7,332 nt of DNA from Cryomorphaceae bacterium (GCA_949547975.1 CATITW010000372.1:1-7332), one strand, 5' to 3'; positions 1-6,696 are shown, counted from the first letter of the stretch. Notes: generated by a model from the sequence alone, not told the origin. A program made the numbers and translations.

Positions 1-147
1 AGCTTAGAACCTGCCCCTACTATCGAGGAAACTCATAGCCCTGCCTTTACCTATTCGGCTGTGCCGACATCCCATCAAAACGAGTTATTGCGGACGCTGA
101 ACGTCCCCTACTACATTCTGTACGGAAGTAGTAAATACCATCTCTAG
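1..147 (+). CDS. C-terminal end of an unidentified protein (5' end outside window)
   Basis: Frame 1 is open from the window edge to a TAG at 145-147 and gives 48 residues. The stretch begins SLEPAPTIEETHSP and ends with an aromatic-rich tail (VPYYILYGSSKYHL). I do not recognise the family. The segment has ordinary amino-acid composition and lies 83 bp upstream of the SoxB-like gene on the same strand, so it may be the preceding gene of the same unit. No start codon is visible. It could also be a chance open frame, since 48 codons is short, but nothing else explains this stretch. Confidence 0.5.
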   Translation, partial: SLEPAPTIEETHSPAFTYSAVPTSHQNELLRTLNVPYYILYGSSKYHL

Positions 148-230
148 GCAGCAATAACACGCGAATTCACCCGGTATCCATCGGGCTCGCATCGTTTTAA
201 TTTTCACCAGTATTTTCTAAAAACAGTACC

Positions 231-1853
231 ATGAAAACCATTTGGTTCAGCGCATTAGCGTTAGGCGCGGCTTTAACCGCTTGTAATATGCCAGAGGCAG
301 AATCTTCGGGCGAGCCTACAAAAATTACCATTCTGCAAACCGCCGATATCCACGGCCAAGTCATGCCCCACAGTGAACTCTTCTGGGAAGACGAGCAAAT
401 CTCATTCAAAACTTTGGGTGGACTGGCACACATGAAAACCCTCTTCGACCAAGAGCGCGAAGCCAACCCAAACACCATCATTCTTGACGGCGGTGACCTT
501 ATTCAAGGTTCGGCAGTTGCAGCCCTATCTAAAGGAGCCGCATTCGGCCCGATCGTGAAGGCTATGAACTATGACTTCTTAATTCCTGGAAACTGGGAAG
601 TGGTTTATGGCAAAGATCAAATGATGAAGGTCCTTAACAGCTACGAGACACCCGTGATTACGGCGAACATGTTCCATGATAATGAAGGAAAAGCACCTAT
701 TTTCCCACAGTATTGGATCAAAGAAATTAATGGCAATAAACTAGGGTTCATCTCCTACAATGACCCTGAAGTTCCTGTTCGTCAAAACCCATCTTTCTCA
801 GAAGGGCTTGATTTTGACCCAATTCTAGACAACCTCGAAGATTTAGTAACTACACTCAAAGTAGACGAAGGAGTTGATATCCTTTTTGTGGTTACACACA
901 TCGGTATCAGTAAACAATTTGACCTTGCAAACCATCCAGCATTAGCTCAGGTAGATTACGTCTTAGGAAATGACACCCACGAGCGCATCCGCAAACCGCT
1001 GCAGGCAGGTCACGCGAAAGTAACCGAACCCGGTGCATTCGCTTCTTTCGTAGGTAAAATGGTGCTCACCGTGCAAAACGGCGAAATCCTCAAAGAGGAC
1101 TATGAACTCCTTGAGGTGGACCCTGAGGTATATCCTGCTGACCCAGAAGTTGCTGCTGTCATCGAGAATGAACTCGCGCCGTACAGCGATAACGTGAATG
1201 AAGTTCTCGGCTATACCACCACCCCGCTCTACCGCTACTTTGTGGTAGAAAACCCGATGGACAACTTCATTACAGATGCTGCCTACTGGAAAAACGGTGT
1301 TGATATTGCGCTTTCTAACGGATTCCGTTTCTCGCCACCTATCAATCCTGGTGAAGCAGGAGTTGCACCCATCACACGTGGTGATATTTGGAACATGCTG
1401 CCAGTGAATGAAAAAGTCAAAATTGGTAAAGCCAGTGGTGAGCAAATCAAAAATTGGTTAGAGAAAGAACTTCATAATGTGTTTGCAGAAAAGGCATCAG
1501 AACGCTTCGGCGGATGGGTGGTACGCTTTTCAGGAATGGAGCTGAAGTTCAATGCTAATGCGCCTAGAGGAGAACGTGTACAAGACATTCATGTAGGCGG
1601 TGAGCCGATCGTAATGGACAAACTCTACAAAATGTCAGCTTGTCGTCGTGAAGGAGAGCCTTTACACATGCTTTGTCGTATGCCAAACACTGTTGAAACC
1701 GTAGTTATGGATTATACCATCCATGATCTTATCGAGGAATACCTTGCTCATGTTGACACCATTTCTCCAGTTCGTGATGGACGTGCTCAAGCCCTAGATT
1801 TAGGCGACAATGTACTTTCACAACTCCCTGGAACAGATTATCACTTCCACTAA
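231..1853 (+). CDS. SoxB-like 5'-nucleotidase/metallophosphoesterase family lipoprotein
   Basis: The product has 540 residues. Residues 1-18 form a lipoprotein signal peptide with lipobox LTAC (Cys18), so it is probably membrane-anchored and faces the periplasm. The metallophosphoesterase domain spans about 32-290: metal motif D39-I-H41, then DGGD at 86-89, GNWE at 120-123, TH at 222-223 and GNDTH at 246-250. The 5'-nucleotidase C-terminal domain spans about 325-500, with NPMDNF near 341 and ITRGDIWNMLP at 381-391. Typical 5'-nucleotidases read GNHE; the Trp here is a feature of SoxB, the thiosulfohydrolase that cleaves sulfate from SoxY-bound substrate. The segment after it (YWIKEINGNKLGF, then PVRQNP) also recalls SoxB, and the length is close to SoxB. 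In the usual GGHTH motif, Asp248 replaces the first His. No other sox gene is visible, so the substrate is uncertain. Family membership is secure; a thiosulfohydrolase role is inference. A DsrE-like gene follows after 12 nt. Confidence 0.85.
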   Translation: MKTIWFSALALGAALTACNMPEAESSGEPTKITILQTADIHGQVMPHSELFWEDEQISFKTLGGLAHMKTLFDQEREANPNTIILDGGDLIQGSAVAALSKGAAFGPIVKAMNYDFLIPGNWEVVYGKDQMMKVLNSYETPVITANMFHDNEGKAPIFPQYWIKEINGNKLGFISYNDPEVPVRQNPSFSEGLDFDPILDNLEDLVTTLKVDEGVDILFVVTHIGISKQFDLANHPALAQVDYVLGNDTHERIRKPLQAGHAKVTEPGAFASFVGKMVLTVQNGEILKEDYELLEVDPEVYPADPEVAAVIENELAPYSDNVNEVLGYTTTPLYRYFVVENPMDNFITDAAYWKNGVDIALSNGFRFSPPINPGEAGVAPITRGDIWNMLPVNEKVKIGKASGEQIKNWLEKELHNVFAEKASERFGGWVVRFSGMELKFNANAPRGERVQDIHVGGEPIVMDKLYKMSACRREGEPLHMLCRMPNTVETVVMDYTIHDLIEEYLAHVDTISPVRDGRAQALDLGDNVLSQLPGTDYHFH

Positions 1854-1865
1854 ACAAAATCACTC

Positions 1866-2309
1866 ATGAAAAAAATCATTCTTTCCCTTGTCATTGCTGC
1901 CGGAGCCCTGCTTAGCGCATGCAATGCACCCGCTCAGGAGGCCGTAACTGAAGCTAAACCTGCTGAAGAAATCACAAACAACTACTTTGTGCTAAACCGC
2001 AATGTTCAGCAGCTCAAAGCGATCGGTAAAGCTGCAGGAGAATTGGCTACAGCAGATGCGGCTACCTATGGTGAGTTCAATGTCGTTATCTGTGGTAAAG
2101 CCGTAAAAGATTTGGCCACCGCCGAAACTATGGTGCCATTTATGGACATTCTAAACGCGAATAACGTGAACGTGATTGCCTGTGGGTTTTCTTTAAAGAA
2201 ATTCGAGGTAGACACTGCGCTCTTACCCCAAGGAGTAACGGTGGTTCCAAACGGAATCTTGTACGGTTTTGAACTGCAAAAGGACGGCTACTACAGCATC
2301 ACTTTGTAA
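1866..2309 (+). CDS. DsrE-like family lipoprotein
   Basis: The product has 147 residues. Residues 1-19 are a signal peptide with lipobox LSAC (Cys19), followed by a short Ala/Glu/Pro-rich linker to about residue 35. Residues about 38-147 resemble the DsrE/DsrF-like fold: a beta strand FNVVICG with Cys76, a helix, then NNVNVIACGFSL with Cys106, then a GVTVVPNGILYGFELQKDGY tail typical of the family. DsrE-type proteins bind or relay sulfur through a conserved Cys; Cys106 sits at the position usually conserved in single-domain members. Most well-studied DsrE proteins are cytoplasmic, so the lipid anchor places this one in the periplasm beside the SoxB-like enzyme. It starts 12 nt after that gene stops and shares its terminator, so the two are almost certainly co-transcribed. 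There is no Shine-Dalgarno sequence, as is usual in Bacteroidota. Sulfur relay is inference. Confidence 0.72.
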   Translation: MKKIILSLVIAAGALLSACNAPAQEAVTEAKPAEEITNNYFVLNRNVQQLKAIGKAAGELATADAATYGEFNVVICGKAVKDLATAETMVPFMDILNANNVNVIACGFSLKKFEVDTALLPQGVTVVPNGILYGFELQKDGYYSITL

Positions 2310-2331
2310 AACTATTTTTAATACCCATTCT

Positions 2332-2365
2332 ATCCCCTCTGAAGCATATTCGGAGGGGATTTTTT
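2332..2365 (+). terminator. rho-independent terminator of the SoxB-like/DsrE-like unit
   Basis: A 12-bp stem (2332-2343 with 2349-2360, one G-T wobble) closes a 5-nt loop GCATA and runs directly into six T residues at 2360-2365. It begins 22 nt after the DsrE-like stop codon. Read on the minus strand the hairpin is followed by AGAATGGG rather than T residues, so it should act mainly on plus-strand transcripts. It also lies just beyond the stop of the converging YeiH-family gene. Confidence 0.9.
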
Positions 2366-2373
2366 ATGTCTAA

Positions 2374-3348
2374 TTACGACATGAATGCGGCAATCAAAGC
2401 CAGCGCTATACCGATCTGAACTGCGAATAATGAAACGCCCTGAAGAATACCTTTTTTAGAAATCTTCAGCAGCTGCGTAATGCGAATTTTCGCTCCTATG
2501 GCCCCCATCGCAATGATCAGAAGCCACTTGCCTATACCAGCCATGGATTCCATAGCTGCCTCTGGAAGGAATTGGACCTGAGAGATGATAACCACCCCTA
2601 CAAACAGTGCAATGAACATCGGGAACTTTGCCTTCGAAGCACTGTCCCCTCTGCGTTTTAAGAAAAATAAGATCAACAATAAGGGCACCATGAATAAGAT
2701 ACGGCCCATCTTCACGATCACCGCCCAGTGCCCCACTTCATCGCCTAAGGTATGTGCGGAGGCGACCACGTGACCGAGCGACTGTAATGTACCTCCGATG
2801 AGGGTTGCACTCTGTAGGGTTGAGAAATCGAAGAAATGAGCCACAAGCGGAAGCCCTACTAGGCCGATAAGCCCCAAGGCGTTCACGATACCTAGAGCTA
2901 GACCTGTTTCTTCCTCAGATGCCTCTACTAAAGGTGCGGTAGCAGCAATCGCACTAGATCCACAGATCGCACTACCTGCACCTAGGAGGTAACTAAAACC
3001 TTTGGAAGATTTGAACACCTTTCCTAAAGCCCATGACAAGGCGAAGGTGGAAAAGACCATAATAACGAGCAGCCATAAAATCTCAGTGCCCATCGTTCGT
3101 AAATGTACCGCCTGCAGTCCAAAACCACTCAGAACGATGGATGCTTCTAAGACATGCTTTTCAACGAACTGCAATCCCGGTGCGCAAGTAGAACCATTCA
3201 TAAACGTATTCCCAGCAACTGCACCCAGCAACAACGCTAAAAGTGTGGCCCCTACCATAGGCACATATTGCCCACCGAACTTCGCGATAAGCGCGATGAA
3301 AAGGGAAATAGCTAAACCTGGGGCCAGGGTAGTCAGTCGTTTTTGCAT
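2374..3348 (-). CDS. YeiH-family putative sulfate exporter (UPF0324), inner-membrane protein
   Basis: The product has 324 residues, the usual length for this family, and is hydrophobic throughout with roughly nine to eleven membrane segments. The family signature GSAICGSSAIAATAP is at 125-139, and a Gly-rich segment GGTLQSLGHVVASAH lies further on. The first membrane segment follows a short basic start (MQKRLTTLAPG). YeiH-family proteins are annotated as putative sulfate exporters; experimental support for the substrate is thin. The ATG at 3346-3348 fits the family N-terminus. The gene lies 51 bp downstream of the Fur-family regulator on the same strand, so it may be read through from the metal operon. 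No clear promoter or terminator is seen in that gap; TATTTTCG close to the start is an imperfect -7-like match. It converges with the SoxB/DsrE pair, which may also concern sulfur compounds. Confidence 0.85.
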   Translation of the reverse strand: MQKRLTTLAPGLAISLFIALIAKFGGQYVPMVGATLLALLLGAVAGNTFMNGSTCAPGLQFVEKHVLEASIVLSGFGLQAVHLRTMGTEILWLLVIMVFSTFALSWALGKVFKSSKGFSYLLGAGSAICGSSAIAATAPLVEASEEETGLALGIVNALGLIGLVGLPLVAHFFDFSTLQSATLIGGTLQSLGHVVASAHTLGDEVGHWAVIVKMGRILFMVPLLLILFFLKRRGDSASKAKFPMFIALFVGVVIISQVQFLPEAAMESMAGIGKWLLIIAMGAIGAKIRITQLLKISKKGILQGVSLFAVQIGIALALIAAFMS

Positions 3349-3399
3349 ACGTCGAAAATACAGCCAAAAAGATGAAGTTCTGTGACCTCTAGCACGGAG

Positions 3400-3804
3400 C
3401 TAGGCCGCGCAAAAAGTGCACAATCCTTTTGCAGAAATATTTAACTCTGCTAAAGCTAACCCTTGCAACCCTTGAGCCAATTCTACTGGGAGGTCGCGAC
3501 ACTCCACGCGATCACATTCCGTGCACTTCACATGCACATGATCGTGCCGGTGTACCACGGCATCACATCCCGTACAAGCCGCATAAAAAGACGTTCCGTT
3601 CTCTTCGAGTGCCTTATGGATCAGCCCATGATCGATCAGTAAACCTAAATTTCGATACAACGAAGTCCGATCAAAAGAAGCTAACCTCAGCTGAAGATCA
3701 GACTGTGACAACGCCGCCCCTTCTTGATTCAAAGCCGTCAATAACTCCACACGAATCTTGGTGACTCGCAAGCCTTCATTTTTCAATAGCAATGCAACGT
3801 CCAT
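3400..3804 (-). CDS. Fur-family metalloregulator, probably Zur-like
   Basis: The product has 134 residues, normal for the Fur family. Residues 1-75 are the winged-helix DNA-binding domain: GLRVTKIRVELLTAL, then a recognition-helix region DRTSLYRNLGLLIDHGLI at 45-62. Residues about 76-134 are the dimerisation and metal domain, with an H85-R-H87-D-H89-V-H91 cluster, structural zinc pairs Cys94-x2-Cys97 and Cys129-x2-Cys132, and further cysteines at 77, 80 and 102. Fur-family proteins repress metal-uptake genes when loaded with metal. The His cluster and the upstream ZnuD-like receptor favour zinc (Zur) over iron, but the sequence alone does not settle it. The ATG starts one base after the receptor's TAG (TAGAATG), which suggests translational coupling. 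A 17-bp palindrome at the operon promoter is the obvious candidate operator, which would make the regulator autoregulated. Confidence 0.87.
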   Translation of the reverse strand: MDVALLLKNEGLRVTKIRVELLTALNQEGAALSQSDLQLRLASFDRTSLYRNLGLLIDHGLIHKALEENGTSFYAACTGCDAVVHRHDHVHVKCTECDRVECRDLPVELAQGLQGLALAELNISAKGLCTFCAA

Positions 3805-3805
3805 T

Positions 3806-6094
3806 CTAAAAATTTTGAATCCAACTCACATTCACCGAACGCCCCAAAGCGTCCGCGAAATAGCGTTGTCGGTTAAGATAATCTCTATAGCTGGTATTTG
3901 CGATATTCTCCACGCTCAACCTCAGCTGAGGCTCCACATTCCAAATTTTTAATGTCCCGCCTACACTCAGATCGAACACATGATACGCAGCGGGTGGCGC
4001 TATAAAATCCAAACGTTTGTCCCAGTGTGTTTGCTGCGCCGCATACCGGTGATCCAGCGCCAATTTCATGTTTCTCCACCCCTTCCATTCCGGCAACTCG
4101 TACCGCAAACTGTGCTGAGCGTTCAATGGCGGCATAAAATTCAGTGGTAGATCTTCCGAACGGTTTTCGCCATGCACAAACGCCCAAGTCGCCTCAACAT
4201 CCCAATGTCGAGCCAAAGCATACCTCAGCTTCAAATCTGCACCCCGCAACAATGCATCGCACTGCTCATAACTGAACACAGGAAACGCTCCTCGTATCGT
4301 CAACCTAAATTCTTGCTGCGGTTGCAGATAAATATACCCATCGAAATAGTGCGCATACCCGCCTAACTCTGCGTGTAAACGATCATTCAACCGTCCACGA
4401 AGCTGCACACTGGCCTTTAGTCCACGTTCAGAATCCAGTGCTATATTTCCTTCTTCAATCCCGCTGACTCCCTGATGCAAGCCAAACGCATACCGTTCAT
4501 TAATCCCCGGCGGTCGTTCTCTCAACGCCAATTCCGTCAACACCTCCCACTTTGGATCAAAACGGTACGCTACACTCCCTACCGCCGAAAGCACGTGCCA
4601 ACCTTCCTGATAACGCAACACCTCTCGCGGCACACCCGTACTCAACACTGCAATATCTCTTACGGTATAGTCGTACCGTGCACCCCATTCTGCACGTATC
4701 GCATTTCTTTGCAACCTGCCTAACGCAAAAAGCCCATTGCTAAACGAAGTATAGTTCGGCAACAATGGCAAAATCCCGGTCTCTGGAACATTCCAATTGT
4801 TCCGCCCCAGCATCTGCACTCCGATCTGCCAGTGCTCCTGATGCGAAAGCAGCACCTCGTTCTGAAAACTCAACTGCATCAAGCTCAGCGCTGGAATATC
4901 ACTACGTCCACTCCGGCGCACATCAAACTCTTTTCGATCGTCTACCTGACCCGCCAGATTCCACTCCACCTCCTTGCCCTTCCATTCCGTTTGAACAGAA
5001 GTCTTCAGCGTATGGTGCTTCACGTGTTGTCGCGGCGCTTCTATCCCATACGAAAACGCTTCCTCGGTGTAGAACGGCACCTCGCGCATAAAAGCAGACT
5101 GTAAATCGGTCAAATTCCCAATGTGACTCCCACGCAAAATGCCAAATTCCGCATCGTAAAAACTGTACTGAACAACCCCTTCTGCGTGTTCACCCCACTG
5201 GCGGCGTACCTCAGCATTTACATGTTGCTGGGCCGTCCCCGTGTTGTTAAGAAAATATCCAGGAGCGCGACGGTCGCCAAAACGCTTAAATGTCCCACCG
5301 ACCTGCCATTGCAACTGCTGCTTTCCTTTGAATAAACGTAGATGCGTAGCTATGCCGCGGCCGTTCGAAACGAGCGTAGTGCGGACTTTTCCATGCACGT
5401 GGGGGTCTACCGGGATAGGCGCTGCATCCATGACCACTAGACCGCCCATATGCGTCCCTGGGTAGCGCAAAGTCGCAGCACCAGAAACCACCGCAATCTC
5501 ACCCGCGGCATTCACATCGATCTCCGGACTGTGATCCGTGGCCCATTGCTGGCCTGTTAGCATCACGCCATTTGTCACGATCGTCAATCTATTTCCGGAC
5601 AGTCCTTGCACGATCGGAACCCCTACATCCGCTCCATTGCCCAGGGCACTTACTCCAGACAGGGTCGAAAGCAAATCAGTGAAAGAAGTATGCTGCTGTT
5701 CGTCTAAAGTCAACAGGGAGATGCGCTGTTCTATAAGCGCACCCTCGTGATGGTCGTGGACATCTACCTCATGCAACATGTTCTGATGGTGCTCCATGGC
5801 TAGAGCGATGGAGGTATCCGCGTTGAGCTCGATAAGAAGGTATTGCAGCGGACAGCCGATATGCTGTACGGTCAAATGATACGTTCCTGGGCAGAGGTGG
5901 TCGAAAGAAAATTGACCTTGAGGATTCGTCCAAACTTCGCGCCCAACCTCCTGAACGTACACACTGACCTGTTCCATAGGACTGCCATCATGCACATCTG
6001 TGACCGCACCCGATAGATCTATAAAACAAGATTGGGCGGTCGCTACATGCCACCACCCAATGCTCAATAGGAATATGTAAATACGTTTACTCAA
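3806..6094 (-). CDS. TonB-dependent outer-membrane receptor, heavy-metal (ZnuD-like) type
   Basis: The product has 762 residues. A signal peptide ends near VATAQ (about residue 20). Residues 25-100 are a carboxypeptidase-regulatory-like beta domain, typical of Bacteroidota receptors. A His-rich linker follows at 102-116 (six His). The plug domain spans about 118-230, containing VQGLSGNRLTIVTNG and QQWATDHSPEID (182-193); the latter resembles plugs of zinc/heavy-metal receptors such as ZnuD. The remainder is the beta-barrel, ending in a C-terminal Phe as expected for outer-membrane assembly. It should import a metal or metal complex using TonB energy. The start is a TTG at 6092-6094: an in-frame TGA lies only two codons upstream and the signal peptide needs this start. 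The gene overlaps the upstream lipoprotein gene by 8 bp and lies 1 bp from the Fur-family gene. Zinc as substrate is inference from plug motif and regulator. Confidence 0.88.
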   Translation of the reverse strand: MSKRIYIFLLSIGWWHVATAQSCFIDLSGAVTDVHDGSPMEQVSVYVQEVGREVWTNPQGQFSFDHLCPGTYHLTVQHIGCPLQYLLIELNADTSIALAMEHHQNMLHEVDVHDHHEGALIEQRISLLTLDEQQHTSFTDLLSTLSGVSALGNGADVGVPIVQGLSGNRLTIVTNGVMLTGQQWATDHSPEIDVNAAGEIAVVSGAATLRYPGTHMGGLVVMDAAPIPVDPHVHGKVRTTLVSNGRGIATHLRLFKGKQQLQWQVGGTFKRFGDRRAPGYFLNNTGTAQQHVNAEVRRQWGEHAEGVVQYSFYDAEFGILRGSHIGNLTDLQSAFMREVPFYTEEAFSYGIEAPRQHVKHHTLKTSVQTEWKGKEVEWNLAGQVDDRKEFDVRRSGRSDIPALSLMQLSFQNEVLLSHQEHWQIGVQMLGRNNWNVPETGILPLLPNYTSFSNGLFALGRLQRNAIRAEWGARYDYTVRDIAVLSTGVPREVLRYQEGWHVLSAVGSVAYRFDPKWEVLTELALRERPPGINERYAFGLHQGVSGIEEGNIALDSERGLKASVQLRGRLNDRLHAELGGYAHYFDGYIYLQPQQEFRLTIRGAFPVFSYEQCDALLRGADLKLRYALARHWDVEATWAFVHGENRSEDLPLNFMPPLNAQHSLRYELPEWKGWRNMKLALDHRYAAQQTHWDKRLDFIAPPAAYHVFDLSVGGTLKIWNVEPQLRLSVENIANTSYRDYLNRQRYFADALGRSVNVSWIQNF

Positions 6095-6632
6095 CGATCA
6101 CCTCAAAAACGACTTCGATATCGGTTTCTCCGCCCGCTTCGGTAAGGTCGCCATCTGCAACACCTGCTGCAGACTTCGCCGGTTCGTGACGCAAGGTAAC
6201 GGTGATGTTTTCTGTCCCTGCCGCTCCTGTGGTAAGCTCAAAGGACAGCCCTACTGGATACCCGTCATTGTCTTGGTCGAGGTAGGCAAAGTTTGCAGAA
6301 CCTGTGGTGGCAAAGAAGAATTGGTGCTGATCCGCTTCATCAAAAATCTCCGGAGTAATGTCTTCAGCAGGCGTCTCACTTTCATTTAAAACAGTGATAG
6401 CGCCTTGGTAGGTCGTATTTGCGAGGAGTGTATCCACAGTAATGACTGGATCATTCCCTCCATCGCCATCCGCATCTACATAATTCAACGTCGCAGTATG
6501 CATTCCACCATCAAGATCAATATTCAATGTGGTGATCAATTCTTCATCGTGCGGATCCACCGGATCTACGGGGTCACACGACCAAAGACTCATCGCCATC
6601 ACTACAGAAGGTACTACCAACCACTTTTTCAT
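6087..6632 (-). CDS. Asp/His-rich lipoprotein paired with the TonB receptor (Bacteroidota family often labelled type 1 periplasmic binding fold)
   Basis: The product has 181 residues. Residues 1-19 are a lipoprotein signal peptide with lipobox LWSC (Cys19), followed by an acidic DPVDPVDPHDEE spacer. The mature part looks like a beta-sandwich and has two acidic loops, DADGDG at 53-58 and DQDNDG at 119-124, which resemble calcium-type loops. It also has an N-E-S-E-T-P-A-E-D segment at 83-91, HQFFF at 103-107 and LRHEP at 147-151. I recognise this pattern from small lipoproteins encoded next to heavy-metal TonB receptors in many Bacteroidota; the 'type 1 periplasmic binding fold' label is from memory and the function is not established. 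It is the first gene of the operon, directly behind the promoter and palindrome, and overlaps the receptor start by 8 bp. A role in metal capture at the outer membrane is inference. Confidence 0.78.
   Translation of the reverse strand: MKKWLVVPSVVMAMSLWSCDPVDPVDPHDEELITTLNIDLDGGMHTATLNYVDADGDGGNDPVITVDTLLANTTYQGAITVLNESETPAEDITPEIFDEADQHQFFFATTGSANFAYLDQDNDGYPVGLSFELTTGAAGTENITVTLRHEPAKSAAGVADGDLTEAGGETDIEVVFEVIVE
6096..6104 (-). promoter_or_regulatory. Shine-Dalgarno-like site ahead of the TTG start of the receptor
   Basis: On the minus strand, GAGGTGATC ends one base before the TTG start codon and matches the complement of the 16S rRNA 3' end over nine bases, with the GAGG core about six bases from the start. 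Other starts in this window lack such a site. It lies inside the last codons of the lipoprotein gene (FEVIVE), so it may be coincidence of coding sequence, or it may help re-initiation at a weak start codon. Confidence 0.4.
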
Positions 6633-6655
6633 TAGGGATATACTTATAATTTAAG

Positions 6656-6686
6656 CAAACTTATCTCTTTTGCAACACTGTTGCAA
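6656..6686 (-). promoter_or_regulatory. Bacteroidota-type promoter of the metal-uptake operon
   Basis: On the minus strand TAAGTTTG (6663 to 6656) matches the -7 consensus TAnnTTTG exactly. A TTG at 6686-6684 lies 20 bases further upstream, a good spacing for the -33 element. Transcription would start around 6650, leaving a leader of roughly 15-20 nt before the lipoprotein ATG at 6632. Confidence 0.7.
6670..6686. promoter_or_regulatory. 17-bp perfect palindrome, candidate Fur/Zur-family operator
   Basis: TTGCAACACTGTTGCAA is two 8-bp half-sites around a single central C. It lies between and over the -33 and -7 elements of the promoter, where a bound repressor would block RNA polymerase. Fur-family regulators bind palindromes of about this size, and a Fur-family gene is the third gene of the operon. 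Binding by that protein is inference. Confidence 0.65.
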
Positions 6687-6696
6687 GAAGGGTAGG

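Noticed and set aside
170..185. Small hairpin CCCGGT/ATCGGG with loop ATCC between the first partial gene and the SoxB-like gene
   Set aside because: The stem is only 6 bp with one wobble, and the nearest T run (TTTTAATTTT) starts about nine bases later, so it is too weak to call a terminator.
192..218. Possible promoter for the SoxB-like gene (TAATTTTC or TATTTTCT)
   Set aside because: Neither matches TAnnTTTG fully and no TTG lies at the right distance upstream, so I could not support a promoter here.
963..1445. 160-codon open frame on the minus strand inside the SoxB-like gene
   Set aside because: It is fully contained in a conserved gene with recognisable catalytic motifs and its translation has no family resemblance; it is a shadow frame.
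3386..3406. Imperfect CCTAGC/GCTAGAGG hairpin around the stop codon of the Fur-family gene
   Set aside because: The stem has a bulge and only about six pairs, and the T run (CTTTTT on the minus strand) is over ten bases away; not a convincing terminator or attenuator.
4765..5104. Overlapping plus-strand open frames of about 90-110 codons inside the TonB receptor gene
   Set aside because: They lie opposite the beta-barrel coding sequence, have Ser/Pro/Arg-rich low-information translations and no upstream signals; shadow frames.
6549..6579. Short tandem repeat of GGATCCACC-like units
   Set aside because: It simply encodes the DPVDPVDP spacer after the lipoprotein cysteine; too short to be a separate repeat feature.
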